Positions 9,168 through 18,453 of a stretch of 64,000 nt of DNA are shown piece by piece. A model generated the notes under the pieces. The model had not been told where the DNA came from and searched no databases. It saw only the letters and a list, made by a program, of their open reading frames with translations. Numbering within the stretch: position 1 is the stretch's first letter; each line of letters opens with the position of its first letter. A program made the position numbers and the translations under genes. The stretch comes from Thiohalocapsa sp963695445 (GTDB lineage Bacteria; Pseudomonadota; Gammaproteobacteria; Chromatiales; Chromatiaceae). The stretch is from NCBI GenBank assembly GCA_963695445.1, contig CAVOGV010000024.1, positions 1-64,000 on the forward strand, written 5' to 3'.

Positions 9168-10301
9168 ATGAATCTGCCTCCCGTCTCCGAACGCGATATT
9201 GACGCCCGACTTATCCCGCATATCGAACCCGGCGAAACCCTGCTCTGGCAAGCGCAGCCCGAGATTCCCTCGATCAGCAATTGGTTGGGAATCCTGTTCA
9301 GCCTTGTCGGCATCCTCGCGGGCCTCGTGCTTCTGCTGGGGCTCGGACCGGTAGTCTATCCTCCGCTCGCGATGGCAAGCGGTTCAAGCATGATTCCGGG
9401 GCTCAGTGTCCTGGCATTTTCAGGCGTGTTCCTGTTCGCGGGATGGCAGGAACGCGACAGCGACTGGCGTTTTGGCATTACGGATCGACGTCTGCTGCTC
9501 GTGCGGGGCAACAAACTCATCCGCAGCGTCCTGCCCGGAGAACTCCGCCGGGTGCGGATCAAGGGCAACCTGGTGTACTGGCACCAGGAAGTTACCGCAG
9601 GCTCGGGGTCTGCGGCACGGAACCGACGCGACATCGGGTCGCGGCAGCGCGACCCCGAAGCGGTGAAGGCCGGGATCGAGGCGTGGCGCGAGGGCTTCTC
9701 GCAACGCGCGGCGGCGGTGGCGGCGGCATATACGTCAGCCACCCGGTTGCAGGATGCGGGCGACCAGGCCATCACACGAGTAGAGCATCCGCAGACGGGC
9801 CTGTCTATCGACGTACCGTCGGGCTGGCAGATCATGGTCAGCAATGACTATGACGGCCCGCTGCGCCTGTTTGGCTTGACGATTTTGTCGCGCATCATCC
9901 TCCCCAGGGAGGAAAGGGCCTACGGCGACGGCAAGCCGTGGACCACACTCAAGGTCCGCGGCGCGCCCGATGCCGGCCTGTATCTGGTTGTTCGCTCTAC
10001 TCCGCTGACGCAGACGCTCGACGATGTGGTAAACGATCGCTGGAACAAGCAGCTAGGTCTGGAGTTCCTGGGCCAGACGCCAGACTTGAAAATCGGCCCA
10101 TTCGAGGGCTTTTCCGTGCGACGCAAGGTGCCAGGCGGAGCGATGCTCACAGGCTTCGGCCGGGTGAATAGCCCGGTCGCCACGCGCATGGTCTGGCTCG
10201 GCAGAGGCGACACCAGCGTCGAACTGACTGGCATGGCCCGATTGGATCAGACGCAGGTGCAGGAGGCCATCAATGCGATGGTCGACTCGCTGTCATGCTA
10301 G
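9168..10301 (+). CDS. Membrane protein with PH-like domain, uncharacterised
   Basis: A 377-residue protein. Two hydrophobic segments near residues 35-60 and 75-95 follow a PGETLLWQAQP motif; after them comes RFGITDRRLLLVRG, a pattern of the bacterial PH-like domain proteins in which the membrane anchor precedes a strand-rich domain. The C-terminal half (from about LSIDVPSGWQI) looks like a separate soluble domain, possibly related to DUF1795-type folds. The ATG at 9168 (MNLPPVSERD) is preferred to an in-frame upstream codon at 9135 because the protein motif begins just after it. No operon partner; the cyclase-like gene starts 225 bp downstream. Function unknown. Confidence 0.6.
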   Translation: MNLPPVSERDIDARLIPHIEPGETLLWQAQPEIPSISNWLGILFSLVGILAGLVLLLGLGPVVYPPLAMASGSSMIPGLSVLAFSGVFLFAGWQERDSDWRFGITDRRLLLVRGNKLIRSVLPGELRRVRIKGNLVYWHQEVTAGSGSAARNRRDIGSRQRDPEAVKAGIEAWREGFSQRAAAVAAAYTSATRLQDAGDQAITRVEHPQTGLSIDVPSGWQIMVSNDYDGPLRLFGLTILSRIILPREERAYGDGKPWTTLKVRGAPDAGLYLVVRSTPLTQTLDDVVNDRWNKQLGLEFLGQTPDLKIGPFEGFSVRRKVPGGAMLTGFGRVNSPVATRMVWLGRGDTSVELTGMARLDQTQVQEAINAMVDSLSC

Positions 10302-10525
10302 CTGAACGGTAGTGCCGACAGCATGAGGGTGACGACACGACGTTGCGTGGCCGAACCCGCCGAGAGACCCGCAGCGGGCTATCGCCAGTCAACCCGACAC
10401 TCTTAAAGCGAACAATCTTGCGTTTTTCCCGCACGCTCATGGTTTGCGCCTGATCGACGCCAGGCCCACAATGGTGCCGAAAGCAGCATTGTCGTTCGAT
10501 TCCTTCGTCCCTTTGGAGGCCCCGG

Positions 10526-12685
10526 TTGCGCACCCGTTTGCCGATTCGCAGCTTCAAGTCGGCCTTTGTCCTGCTGTTCCTGATCCTGTTGGTGATCACG
10601 GTCGTCGGTGTCGCGTCGAATGCCTATCGGCGGACCGCGCAGTTGTCGCTGGATCTGTCGGTGGAGATCCTGGCCGAGGTCTCCCAGAAGATCGTCGACC
10701 GGGCGGTTGAGGTGTTTGGTGATGGCGACGACTACCTGATCATGGACCGCTTGGCCTTGGGGTCGGATGGTATCACCCGGGACCGCGAGGTCCTGTTCCG
10801 GCTGTTTTGGACCCAGCTCGGGCTGACGCCACGGCTGCAATCCCTGTTCGCGGCGGACCCGGCGGGCAGCCTGGTGCAAGTGCGCCGCCTGCCGCAGTTG
10901 GTGACGCGGCTGATCGACCGCTCGGCGGAGTCCCCCAGCGAGCAGCTGATCTACCGCAACGAGCGCTTCGAACCCATTGCCCACATCGCCGGTGGTGCAA
11001 GCTTCGATCCCCGCCAGAGTGATTGGTATCAGGGTGCCGTGGCTAAGGCCGGCGGTCCCTACTGGACCCATGTCTACCGCTTCGACACCGACGGCATGCC
11101 CGGTATCACCGCTGCCCGCGCGGCGCTCGATGGCGAAGGACGGGTCGGCGCGGTCCTTGCCGCGGACGTGACCCTGGCGAGCCTGTCGGAGTTGCTGTCC
11201 GACCAGCGGCTGGTTTCCGGCGCCGTGCCCTTGATCGTCGACGGCGATGGCCGGCTGGTGGCCTACCCCTATTCCCAGAGCTTGCGCGAAGGCACGCCGT
11301 CGATCCGGCTGCCCGAGGTGGCCGATCTGGACAGCGACTGGTTGGCGGACGCCTACCGCCACCACCGCGACGGCACTGCCCGGGTCGCCGGTAGCGGCAC
11401 CCTGGCCTACACCCGCACCAGGACGGGTGGGGCCGATTACATCACCTATCGCCAGCCCTTCCCCGCCGACCTCGATACCGACTGGGAGCTCTACATCGTG
11501 GTGCCGGAGGCGTCGCTGCTGACCTCGGCGGACCGGCTGTTGAGCGAGTCCGCGGTCATCTCGTTGATCATGCTCGGGGCCGCCGGGTTCGCGGTTTGGG
11601 TTCTGGCACGGGGCCTGTTCCTACCCCTTGGGCAGTTGGAGCGTAATACGCGCCGGATTCGCGCCTTTCAGTTCGACGAGGTGGTCCCGGTGCAGTCGCG
11701 GTTCAAAGAGATCATGGGCCTGGACCAGGCGATCCGAGGCCTGCAGCGGGGCCTGCGCACCCTGGAACGGTTCGTCCCGGCCGATGTGGCCAGACAGCTC
11801 ATTACGTCCGGCCAGGGCGCCCATCCCGTGGTCGAGGTCCGCGATCTCACATTCTTCTACACCGGCATCGGCCAGCTCACGGCGCTCTGCCGAACGCTGC
11901 CGCCAGAGCGCATCGCGGCGGTGCTCAGTGACGAGCTGGACCGGTTTACCCGGGTGATCCTGCGCCTGCGGGGCACCATCGACAACTATCGGGGGGAGAG
12001 CATCATGGCCTTCTGGGGCGCCCCGATACCGCTCGACGATGGCCCGGAGCGGGCTTGCCTCGCCGCGCTGACCTGCCTAAAGCTGGAGGGCGAGGTGCAT
12101 GCCAACTGGGATGAACCGGACCTGCCGCCGCCGATCAACCTGTACGCGGTGCATCAGGGCCGCGCGGTGGTTGGCAATATCGGCTCTCGCCAACGCATGA
12201 GTTATACCGCCATCGGCGACCACGTCACCCTCGCGTCCGAGTTGCGGCGGCTGAATCGACGCTACGGCACGCGCATCATTGTCAGCGGCGATGTGCAGCA
12301 GGCGGTCGCCGATCGCTTCTGGTTTCGCCGCCTGGACCTGCTGCCGCCCTGGGACGCAGGCGGCGCCATGGCACTCTACGAGCTGATCGACGAGCGCAGC
12401 CGCCCGTTGGATGTTGCCCAAGCGGCCTTTGTCGAGCGCTACGAACGGGGCCTCAAGGCACTCATCGGCGAGCATTGGGACCTGGCCGAGCAGATCTTCG
12501 AGCAGCTCGCCGCGGAGTATCCGCTGGACCCATCGGTTGCGCTGATGCTCGGGCGCTGCGCCGCGCGAGAGCGTGGTTACTGCCAGCTGACGGACGGGCT
12601 GTCCGGGGCATCCGCCGTCGGCAACCGCCCTGCGGACAGTCTGTCAGCGGCTGCCCGGTCCGCCACGGACCGCGGCGAGGGCTGA
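10526..12685 (+). CDS. Cache-domain class III adenylate/guanylate cyclase homologue, probably catalytically dead
   Basis: A 719-residue sensor-type protein: N-terminal membrane helix (residues 10-32), a large periplasmic double-Cache-like domain (block SDWYQGAVAKAGGPYWTHVY), a second helix near 335-360, a HAMP-like linker, and a class III nucleotide cyclase domain from about residue 425. The fold signatures GTIDNYRGESIMAFWGAP and VVGNIGSRQRMSYTAIGDH are clear. However, the first metal Asp (usually F-S/T-D-I) is Gly in FYTGIGQLT, the second (GD-x-IMAFWG) is Glu, the substrate Lys is Asn, and the usual VNLASRL reads VTLASEL, losing the Asn and Arg. Loss of activity is inferred. The start is a TTG with GGAGG 6 nt upstream. 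The next gene begins 4 bp after the stop. Confidence 0.85.
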   Translation: MRTRLPIRSFKSAFVLLFLILLVITVVGVASNAYRRTAQLSLDLSVEILAEVSQKIVDRAVEVFGDGDDYLIMDRLALGSDGITRDREVLFRLFWTQLGLTPRLQSLFAADPAGSLVQVRRLPQLVTRLIDRSAESPSEQLIYRNERFEPIAHIAGGASFDPRQSDWYQGAVAKAGGPYWTHVYRFDTDGMPGITAARAALDGEGRVGAVLAADVTLASLSELLSDQRLVSGAVPLIVDGDGRLVAYPYSQSLREGTPSIRLPEVADLDSDWLADAYRHHRDGTARVAGSGTLAYTRTRTGGADYITYRQPFPADLDTDWELYIVVPEASLLTSADRLLSESAVISLIMLGAAGFAVWVLARGLFLPLGQLERNTRRIRAFQFDEVVPVQSRFKEIMGLDQAIRGLQRGLRTLERFVPADVARQLITSGQGAHPVVEVRDLTFFYTGIGQLTALCRTLPPERIAAVLSDELDRFTRVILRLRGTIDNYRGESIMAFWGAPIPLDDGPERACLAALTCLKLEGEVHANWDEPDLPPPINLYAVHQGRAVVGNIGSRQRMSYTAIGDHVTLASELRRLNRRYGTRIIVSGDVQQAVADRFWFRRLDLLPPWDAGGAMALYELIDERSRPLDVAQAAFVERYERGLKALIGEHWDLAEQIFEQLAAEYPLDPSVALMLGRCAARERGYCQLTDGLSGASAVGNRPADSLSAAARSATDRGEG

Positions 12686-12689
12686 GCCG

Positions 12690-13235
12690 ATGGACCCGCG
12701 CGACGAAGACCGGTTGGACGAGGCCATCGCCCGCTTCGGCCGCCTGGTGCGCGCGATGGAGCAACGCCAGTCGCGTACCGAGTCGCGCCTGGCGGGGCTC
12801 TATCAGCTGACCTTCACCGCCTTCATCCTGGTCGTCGCGTCGATCGCGTTCCTGACCATCATCCTGTCGCAGCAGGTCCCCGAGGTCAGCGCCGCCATCT
12901 CCACCATGAACCGGCAGGTCGCCCGCGTCGCCGACGACATGGACCGCATGGAGCGCACCGTGCAGGGCATCGGCCGCGACATGGGCTCCCTGCCGGTCAT
13001 CATGGCCGAGATGGACCGCATGCACGCCAGTGTCGGTTTCATGTCCGGCGACGTCGACGCGATGGCCGGCAGCATGACCGGAATGGACACCAGCGTCGCG
13101 GCCATGCAGATGAACCTGACGGATATGCGGCAATCATTCGAAGTGATGGAGTTCAACGTTGGCCGAATGGGCAGCGACGTCAATCAGATGTCCAAGCCAA
13201 TGCGGATGTTCAACTGGATGAACCCGCTGCAATAA
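12690..13235 (+). CDS. Methionine-rich membrane-anchored coiled-coil protein (first paralogue)
   Basis: 181 residues: a charged cytoplasmic N-terminus of about 40 residues, one transmembrane helix (LTFTAFILVVASIAFLTIIL), then an extended helical region with Met recurring at heptad-like spacing (MDRMERTVQ, MGSLPVIMAEMDRMH, MAGSMTGMDTSVAAMQ). The C-terminus, VGRMGSDVNQMSKPMRMFNW, is shared almost exactly with the protein at 13447. It begins 4 bp after the cyclase homologue, so the two are probably translationally coupled. No family name known to me. The most likely role is an oligomeric periplasmic or envelope coiled coil that partners the sensor; that is inference from position. Confidence 0.7.
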   Translation: MDPRDEDRLDEAIARFGRLVRAMEQRQSRTESRLAGLYQLTFTAFILVVASIAFLTIILSQQVPEVSAAISTMNRQVARVADDMDRMERTVQGIGRDMGSLPVIMAEMDRMHASVGFMSGDVDAMAGSMTGMDTSVAAMQMNLTDMRQSFEVMEFNVGRMGSDVNQMSKPMRMFNWMNPLQ

Positions 13236-13396
13236 GGCGATTGCCGGAAACAAAGATACCGAATGGCGCAGGATTTTGGTTCGCCTTCAAGGAGCGGCAG
13301 CGGGTGCATAGTCGAACTATGTGCCCGCTGTCGCGACACCGAAGGCGGGCGAAAAGACAAACCAGGCGGTATGTTTGCTGACAGAAATCGCCTAAC
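13233..13396. repeat. 164-bp palindromic element between the two coiled-coil genes
   Basis: The ends form an imperfect inverted pair: TAAGGCGATTGCCGGAAAC at the left and TTTGCTGACAGAAATCGCC at the right. Inside are nested hairpins, the best being CAGCGGGTGCATAG (13300-13313) with CTATGTGCCCGCTG (13318-13331), a 14-bp RNA stem containing two G-U pairs. The right end (reverse complement AGGCGATTTCTGTCAG) is the same motif found at 34223, 45756 and 63822. It occupies the whole gap and its left end overlaps the stop of the upstream gene. Confidence 0.65.
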
Positions 13397-13446
13397 GCCC
13401 GACGCCGCGCCCCCCGGTGCAAAGGCCAACCGAGCAGAAACCCGAC

Positions 13447-13968
13447 ATGAGCGACCGTGACCGCATCGAACGCCTGAGCCAGGTCCTGTCCGACCTGGAG
13501 CAGGCGCTGTCCGAGGGCGAGGAGGCATCCGGCGAGCGTGCCCGCGGCGTGACCCTGTTGATCAGGGTCGTGGTCGTGCTCATCGCCGCACTCGCCCTGG
13601 CCAATCTCTACTTCATCAACGACCTGACCCAAGAGGTGCGCGTCGTCATCGCAGGCATGGACGCGATGACCGGCCACATCGACCGCATCGCCGCCCGCAT
13701 GGACGCAATGGAACAATCCGTCGCCGCCATCGGCGGCGACGTCCACCTGATGCCCGTGTTCAGTGCCCAAATGCAGGAGATCGCCGGTCATGTCGAAGGG
13801 CTGGAAGACAGCGTCGCCGGCATGCAGCAAAGCGCCGACCATCTGAATGGTGGCATCGGCACGATGCACCTCAGCATCGCGGACATGGCCGCCCGCTTCC
13901 ACGGCCTGAACCAAGCGGTCGGCCGCATGGGGGTCGACGTGAACCAGATGGCCAGGCCGGTGCCCTGA
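13447..13968 (+). CDS. Methionine-rich membrane-anchored coiled-coil protein (second paralogue)
   Basis: 173 residues with the same plan as the gene at 12690: short charged N-terminus, one membrane helix (LLIRVVVVLIAALALANLYF near residues 37-56), then a long helical region with spaced Met (MDAMTGHIDRIAARMDAMEQ) and the C-terminal signature VGRMGVDVNQMARPVP. The ATG at 13447 (MSDRDRIER) is preferred over an in-frame GTG at 13417. Likely a tandem duplication of the first paralogue, now separated from it by the palindromic element at 13233-13396. Function unknown. Confidence 0.68.
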   Translation: MSDRDRIERLSQVLSDLEQALSEGEEASGERARGVTLLIRVVVVLIAALALANLYFINDLTQEVRVVIAGMDAMTGHIDRIAARMDAMEQSVAAIGGDVHLMPVFSAQMQEIAGHVEGLEDSVAGMQQSADHLNGGIGTMHLSIADMAARFHGLNQAVGRMGVDVNQMARPVP

Positions 13969-14123
13969 TGCTGCCCCAGAGCACACGACATTAACGTCTT
14001 AGGCAACATGCGGGAGAAGGTAATCCAATTCAGCCGCGCTATTCAGGCACTGCCTCTGAGGCTAAGCCCCGGGCATCTGGACTGACTACGAAATCTGGCG
14101 ATGCGCCTTTGCTTGGCAGCGCG

Positions 14124-15969
14124 TTAGACAGCAACGGTATGCCGCGCATAGAGCGCATCGATCTCCTGCTCGTAACGCTTCGACACCTCCTCCCGTTTCA
14201 CCTTCAGGGTCGGCGTCAGTAGGCCATCGTCGACGGTCCAAGGCGTCAGCAGCAGCTGGACGCGGCGGACTTGGGCGTGGGCCGGAAAGCCGCGTAGCAG
14301 ATGCGCAAGCCGCTTGATGACGACCCGCTTGACTTGCCGTGCTTCGAGTGTCGTTCGCGTCTGCTGGATCCAAGGAGAGCTCTTTCGCCAGCGACTTCCA
14401 AGCCCCCGGCTCGAGCACCAGGAGGGCGGTCACGAACGGCTTGCCCTCCCCAACGACCAGGGCCTGCTCGAACAGCGGATCGGCGGTAATCGTCTGCTCC
14501 AGGTCTCCGGCCGCAATCTTCTCTCCGGACGTCATGACCAAGATGTCTTTGATGCGCCCGCGGATGTAGACCCGCCCTTGACTGATCTCCGCGATATCCC
14601 CGGTATGCAGCCAGCCGTCTGGGTCGATCGCCTGCCGCGTGTCCTCCGGGCGCCTCCAATAGCCGAGCATCACGCCAGGACTGCGCGCAAGCAGCTCGCC
14701 GTTGGCGGCAAGGCGCACCTCGGCGCCTGGAATGGGCAGGCCCGCCGAGCCAGGCACATTGTCCTCCATGCGGTTACCAGCGATCGTCGGCGATGCCTCC
14801 GTCAGGCCGTAGCCTTCCAGCAGGTTGAGTCCGAGTCCGACGAAGCAGCGTGCCACCGGCTCCGACAGCGGGGCCGCACCGCTGATCGCGATCCGCAGGC
14901 GTCCACCCAGCCGGGCCATCACCTTGTCCGCAACCAGAGGCCGCAATAGCCGCCACAGCGTCCGATCGGCGAATCCGATCTCCGCGCCGCGTCCCTGCCC
15001 GGCGAGGAAGCGACGCCAGCCGATGGCGATGGCTGTTCGGAACAGCGCCCGGGCGAGCCAACCCTCTTGAGCGAGCTTGGCCTGAATGCGGGCATAGGCC
15101 TGTTCATAGACACGCGGCACCGAGATCAAGGCCGTCGGCCGGACTGTCATGAGGTCTTCGGCCAGCGTCTGCAGCGAGCGGGCGTAGGCGACACAGCTTC
15201 CCGCCATCATCGGGAGGTAGTAGCCAAGGGTTCGCTCGAAGGCATGGGACAGCGGTAGGAAGGAGAGCAGCGTGTCGTCGTGGTAGGTTGGCACCATCTC
15301 AAGCTGAGACTCCGCATTCCAAAGGATGTTGCGATGAGACAGCATCACCCCCTTGGGTCTGCCGGTCGTGCCGGACGTATAGACCAGGGTCGCCAGATCG
15401 TTCGGATCCGAGGCGTGACTGGCGGGCACCGCCGACTCGCGACTCAGCCAATCCGCCGCCCAAACAACGGCCGGAGGTGCTTCGAAACGCTCGTCCGCGC
15501 GCGCGGCATCGTCCAGGCAAATGACCTGTCGCAGTTCAGGAAAGGCTGTCCGCCAAGCCGCCAACTTGCGCCACTGATTCAGGTTGCCGACTAACAGCAG
15601 CTGACTCCCGGAATCGGCCAGGATGTGGGCAACGTTGCCTGGATTGTCATTGGGATACAGCGGCACCACGACGAAACCGAGCGCGAGAGCCGCCTGCTCG
15701 TAGCACACCCACTCGATGCAATTGCGTAGCTGCAGCGCTACGCGCGCACCGGGTGCCAGGGTCAGGCTGGCTAGCGCGCGCTGCCAGCAGCCGACCCGCT
15801 CCGACATCTGGCTCCAGGTCAGGCTCGACCACTGACCGGTTGTCTCATCGAATTGTCGGTAGGCGGTGAGATCCGGGGTGCGAGCGACCCGCTCGCGGAA
15901 GAGTCCCGGCAAGGTTCCGGCCGTCGCGGCCGGGATCAGGTCTGGTGTGTGATCTCGCAGCTTGTTCAT
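14124..15969 (-). pseudogene. Long-chain acyl-CoA synthetase (AMP-forming), one frameshift
   Basis: Activates fatty acids to acyl-CoA through an acyl-adenylate. ANL-superfamily motifs are all present: P-loop YTSGTTGRPKGVMLSHRN, GYGLTEASPTIAGN, DGWLHTGDIAEI and IKDILVMTSGEKIA. After residue about 535 (PADAND) the frame breaks near 14345-14370 and the expected C-terminal lid continues one frame over (RQVKRVVIKRLAHLLRGFP, then VDDGLLTPTLKVKREEVSKR), ending with TAA at 14124. Without the repair the protein would end in a 90-residue unrelated tail. About 615 residues once restored. Isolated gene; the upstream gap 15970-16386 is nearly empty. Confidence 0.85.
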
Positions 15970-16042
15970 GTCGGCCCCCGCTCATGAGCTCAGGGCGCCC
16001 AGTCACCTCGCGGTCTGAACTGTCGCAACATGACTCGCGTCT

Positions 16043-16252
16043 CTACCTAGAGTATCGACCAACCTCGATGCCGCCGCCACCATCCCTCACTGCAAAATCG
16101 CGCTTCGCCTCCTCGGTGACGTTGACGTCCTTGAGCCGACGCTGCATCGCAGTCTCTTTGCGCTGGCCTTTCTCGCAATGCACGACCTCCACCCCTCCGC
16201 GCTCGGCGAACGCCTGCACCGCCGCGGCAGATGCGCGCGTCATCGGCGCCAC
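16043..16252 (-). pseudogene. Possible gene remnant, unidentified
   Basis: A minus-strand frame reads AAAVQAFAERGGVEVVHCEK then GQRKETAMQRRLKDVNVTEE, resembling the part of a larger uncharacterised protein family in which the block HFxKGERKxxVMQxYL follows an AEREG segment. I cannot name the family and neither end is present. Upstream in another frame the similarity may continue to about 16330. It sits in the 417-bp gap between the acyl-CoA synthetase and the patatin-like gene, which otherwise holds nothing recognisable. Confidence 0.25.
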
Positions 16253-16386
16253 CAGGGTCGTCGGGCGGAATTGGGTTAGCTGCCTTCATGGCGACAGTGC
16301 TGTCCGGCATGGACAATGGCCGCAGAACAGGCAGGCTATGCTTATAGGGTTGCCAAAACGCGGAGACTTCGCACCTGACCGACTCA

Positions 16387-18345
16387 ATGGCCGATTTGGG
16401 TATCGATAAGTTGCGCAAATGGCTTGAATTCCTGGTTGCGCGTTCCATGGCTGATCGGCTTCAACGTCGGCGGTACGGCCCTGTTGGTGGGTTTGTTCGC
16501 CTACACATCTCAGGGGCAGGACCTGCTGCGTATTGCCGCCGAGCGAGGCTTCGCATTGGGGATCTCAGCGCGGTCTGGAATCTGCTGTTCCTGGTCGGCA
16601 AAACGCTGCTGGTGTCGTTCTCGTTTTGGTACAGCTCGCGCCTGCTGCTTGGGCGCGACTATCCGAGCTATCCACTGGATCGGCGCTATGCGGCATTTGG
16701 CCGACGCTGGTGGCCGCGCTTCGTCGGTACTGCGGCACCGGCGGCGATCGGTTGGACATTCCTCGATATCACCTCCGCCGTGCACAGCAGCGAGATCCTG
16801 CTCGGCTGGTTGTATCTGAGCATGGCCGCTGCACTGCTGCTGTTCTACGTGCTGCGCCGTCGCCTGTTCGGCGTCGCCGCCGGCACGATGATCGAAGACC
16901 TCCGCAACGATGTCGACCCGGTGGACCGCAGACGTATTCGGATCATTATGGGAGCATCGTTCGCGCTGTTGTTGTTGTTCATGCTGTTCCCGGTCTTCGC
17001 TGCGCCAGCTGCTGGGTGCTCCGGCGATCGGAGCTCGGGTCGACCGGCATTGCCTGTTCGAGTACCGGCGATCATCACCTACCGGCCGATGTCGCGAGGC
17101 ATGCCCGCGGCGACGCTCAGCGCCTTGCTGTTGGCCCTGGTCGCCGGGATCTGGAACGGTAATCACGCGGTGAGTGTCAGACCACGTTCGGTTGTCTCAT
17201 CGGACCGTCCGGACCGGTGCAACGATTGGACGCCTGGCTCACCGATGGCGGCAACTCGATCGCCGAGCGAACACCGCTGCTGCTGGTCACGTTCGGACGG
17301 GGGCATCCGCGCCGCCTATTGGACCGCGTCGACCCTGGTATCTGGACCAGACATTGGGGGCGGCGTTCACGGACCGACTGTTCGTGGCCAGCCACGGTCT
17401 CGGGGGGCAGCCTCGGCGCAAGCGTCTATGTCAGCCTCAAGCGTGCACAGCTCGAGCGTGACGGCAGCGCGAGTCTTCTGGAGCCAGGCGTCGGTTCTGG
17501 GCCAGGATTTTCTGTCGCCGGTGGTTGCCGGCAGCTGTTTCCGGACCGCGCACAGCGCTGTTTCCCGATCTCGATCGGTCTTGCTGACCGGCAACGCATC
17601 CTCGAGCGCTCATGGGAAGTCGCGTTCGTCGACGATGCTGCCGCAGGGCATTTTCGCGGCCCATTCCAGGCCCTGTATGACGGCCCTGTTGGCCAGCGGT
17701 TGCCGAGCCTGTTGCTGAACACCACCTCGGTCGACAGCGGCCAGCGGGCGGTCGTATCGAATCTGACCGTCGGCGAGCTACCTCAGATCATCGATCTGCT
17801 TCAGCCCCGCTATCAGCTCGATGCCATCCGTACCAGCGCGGCGGCCGGGGCCAGCGCACGCTTCACCTATGTGAGCCCGGCCGGTAGCGTCCATGTCACG
17901 GACGGTGCCAAGCTTCGACTGGTCGATGGCGGCTACTTCGAGAACTCAGGCGCCGCGACGATGGGCGATCTCCTGGCCCTATTGACCGAGGGCGACCACC
18001 CGATCAAACCGATCTTGCTGTTGATCCGCAATGATCCGAACGCCCGGATCCTGCCGGCGCGGCAATGATAAGGCGCCGCAGCCAGCCGGCATCGATTTCA
18101 ACGCCACCGTTAGCGAGGTGAGCGCCCCAATCGAGGCCCTGCTACAGACTCGCGACGCCCGCGGACGCCTAGCCGAGGTCAAGACCGCTCGCTTGGTCGA
18201 GGCCTTGGGCGGCGACGTGATCGAGGTGCCGCTAGCCGCGGTGCTGCGCTCTAAGTTGGATGCGGTCGGCCCAGACCAGGATGCTCGGCAAGCGCTGCGA
18301 GCGAGCTTTGTCGAGCGCGACGCCCTGATAACCCAGCAGCCCTAG
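16387..18345 (+). pseudogene. Patatin-like phospholipase with membrane N-terminus, multiply frameshifted
   Basis: The N-terminal 240 residues, spread over at least three frames, are membrane segments (WLIGFNVGGTALLVGLFAY, LLFLVGKTLLVSFSFWY, ILLGWLYLSMAAALLLFYVL, IIMGASFALLLLFMLF). The C-terminal half has the patatin hallmarks: the glycine-rich GGIRAAYWTASTL (frame changes near 17300), the nucleophile elbow VSGGSLGASVYVSLKRAQL (Ser in G-x-S-x-G-like context), and the catalytic Asp in LRLVDGGYFENSG. The end (EVKTARLVEALGGDVIEVPL) lies in another frame up to 18345. At least five indels are needed. A membrane-anchored lipid acyl hydrolase is the natural guess; as read, no full protein is encoded. 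Confidence 0.65.
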
Positions 18346-18453
18346 CCCACCCGCGGTCCGCCGCTCGACGTTGCCGGACATCGACGCTTCGCCTACTCTG
18401 GCCGGCATCCCCGTTCTGAAGGGGGCATTGCGGAAACCAGGAGACTCTCGCCC

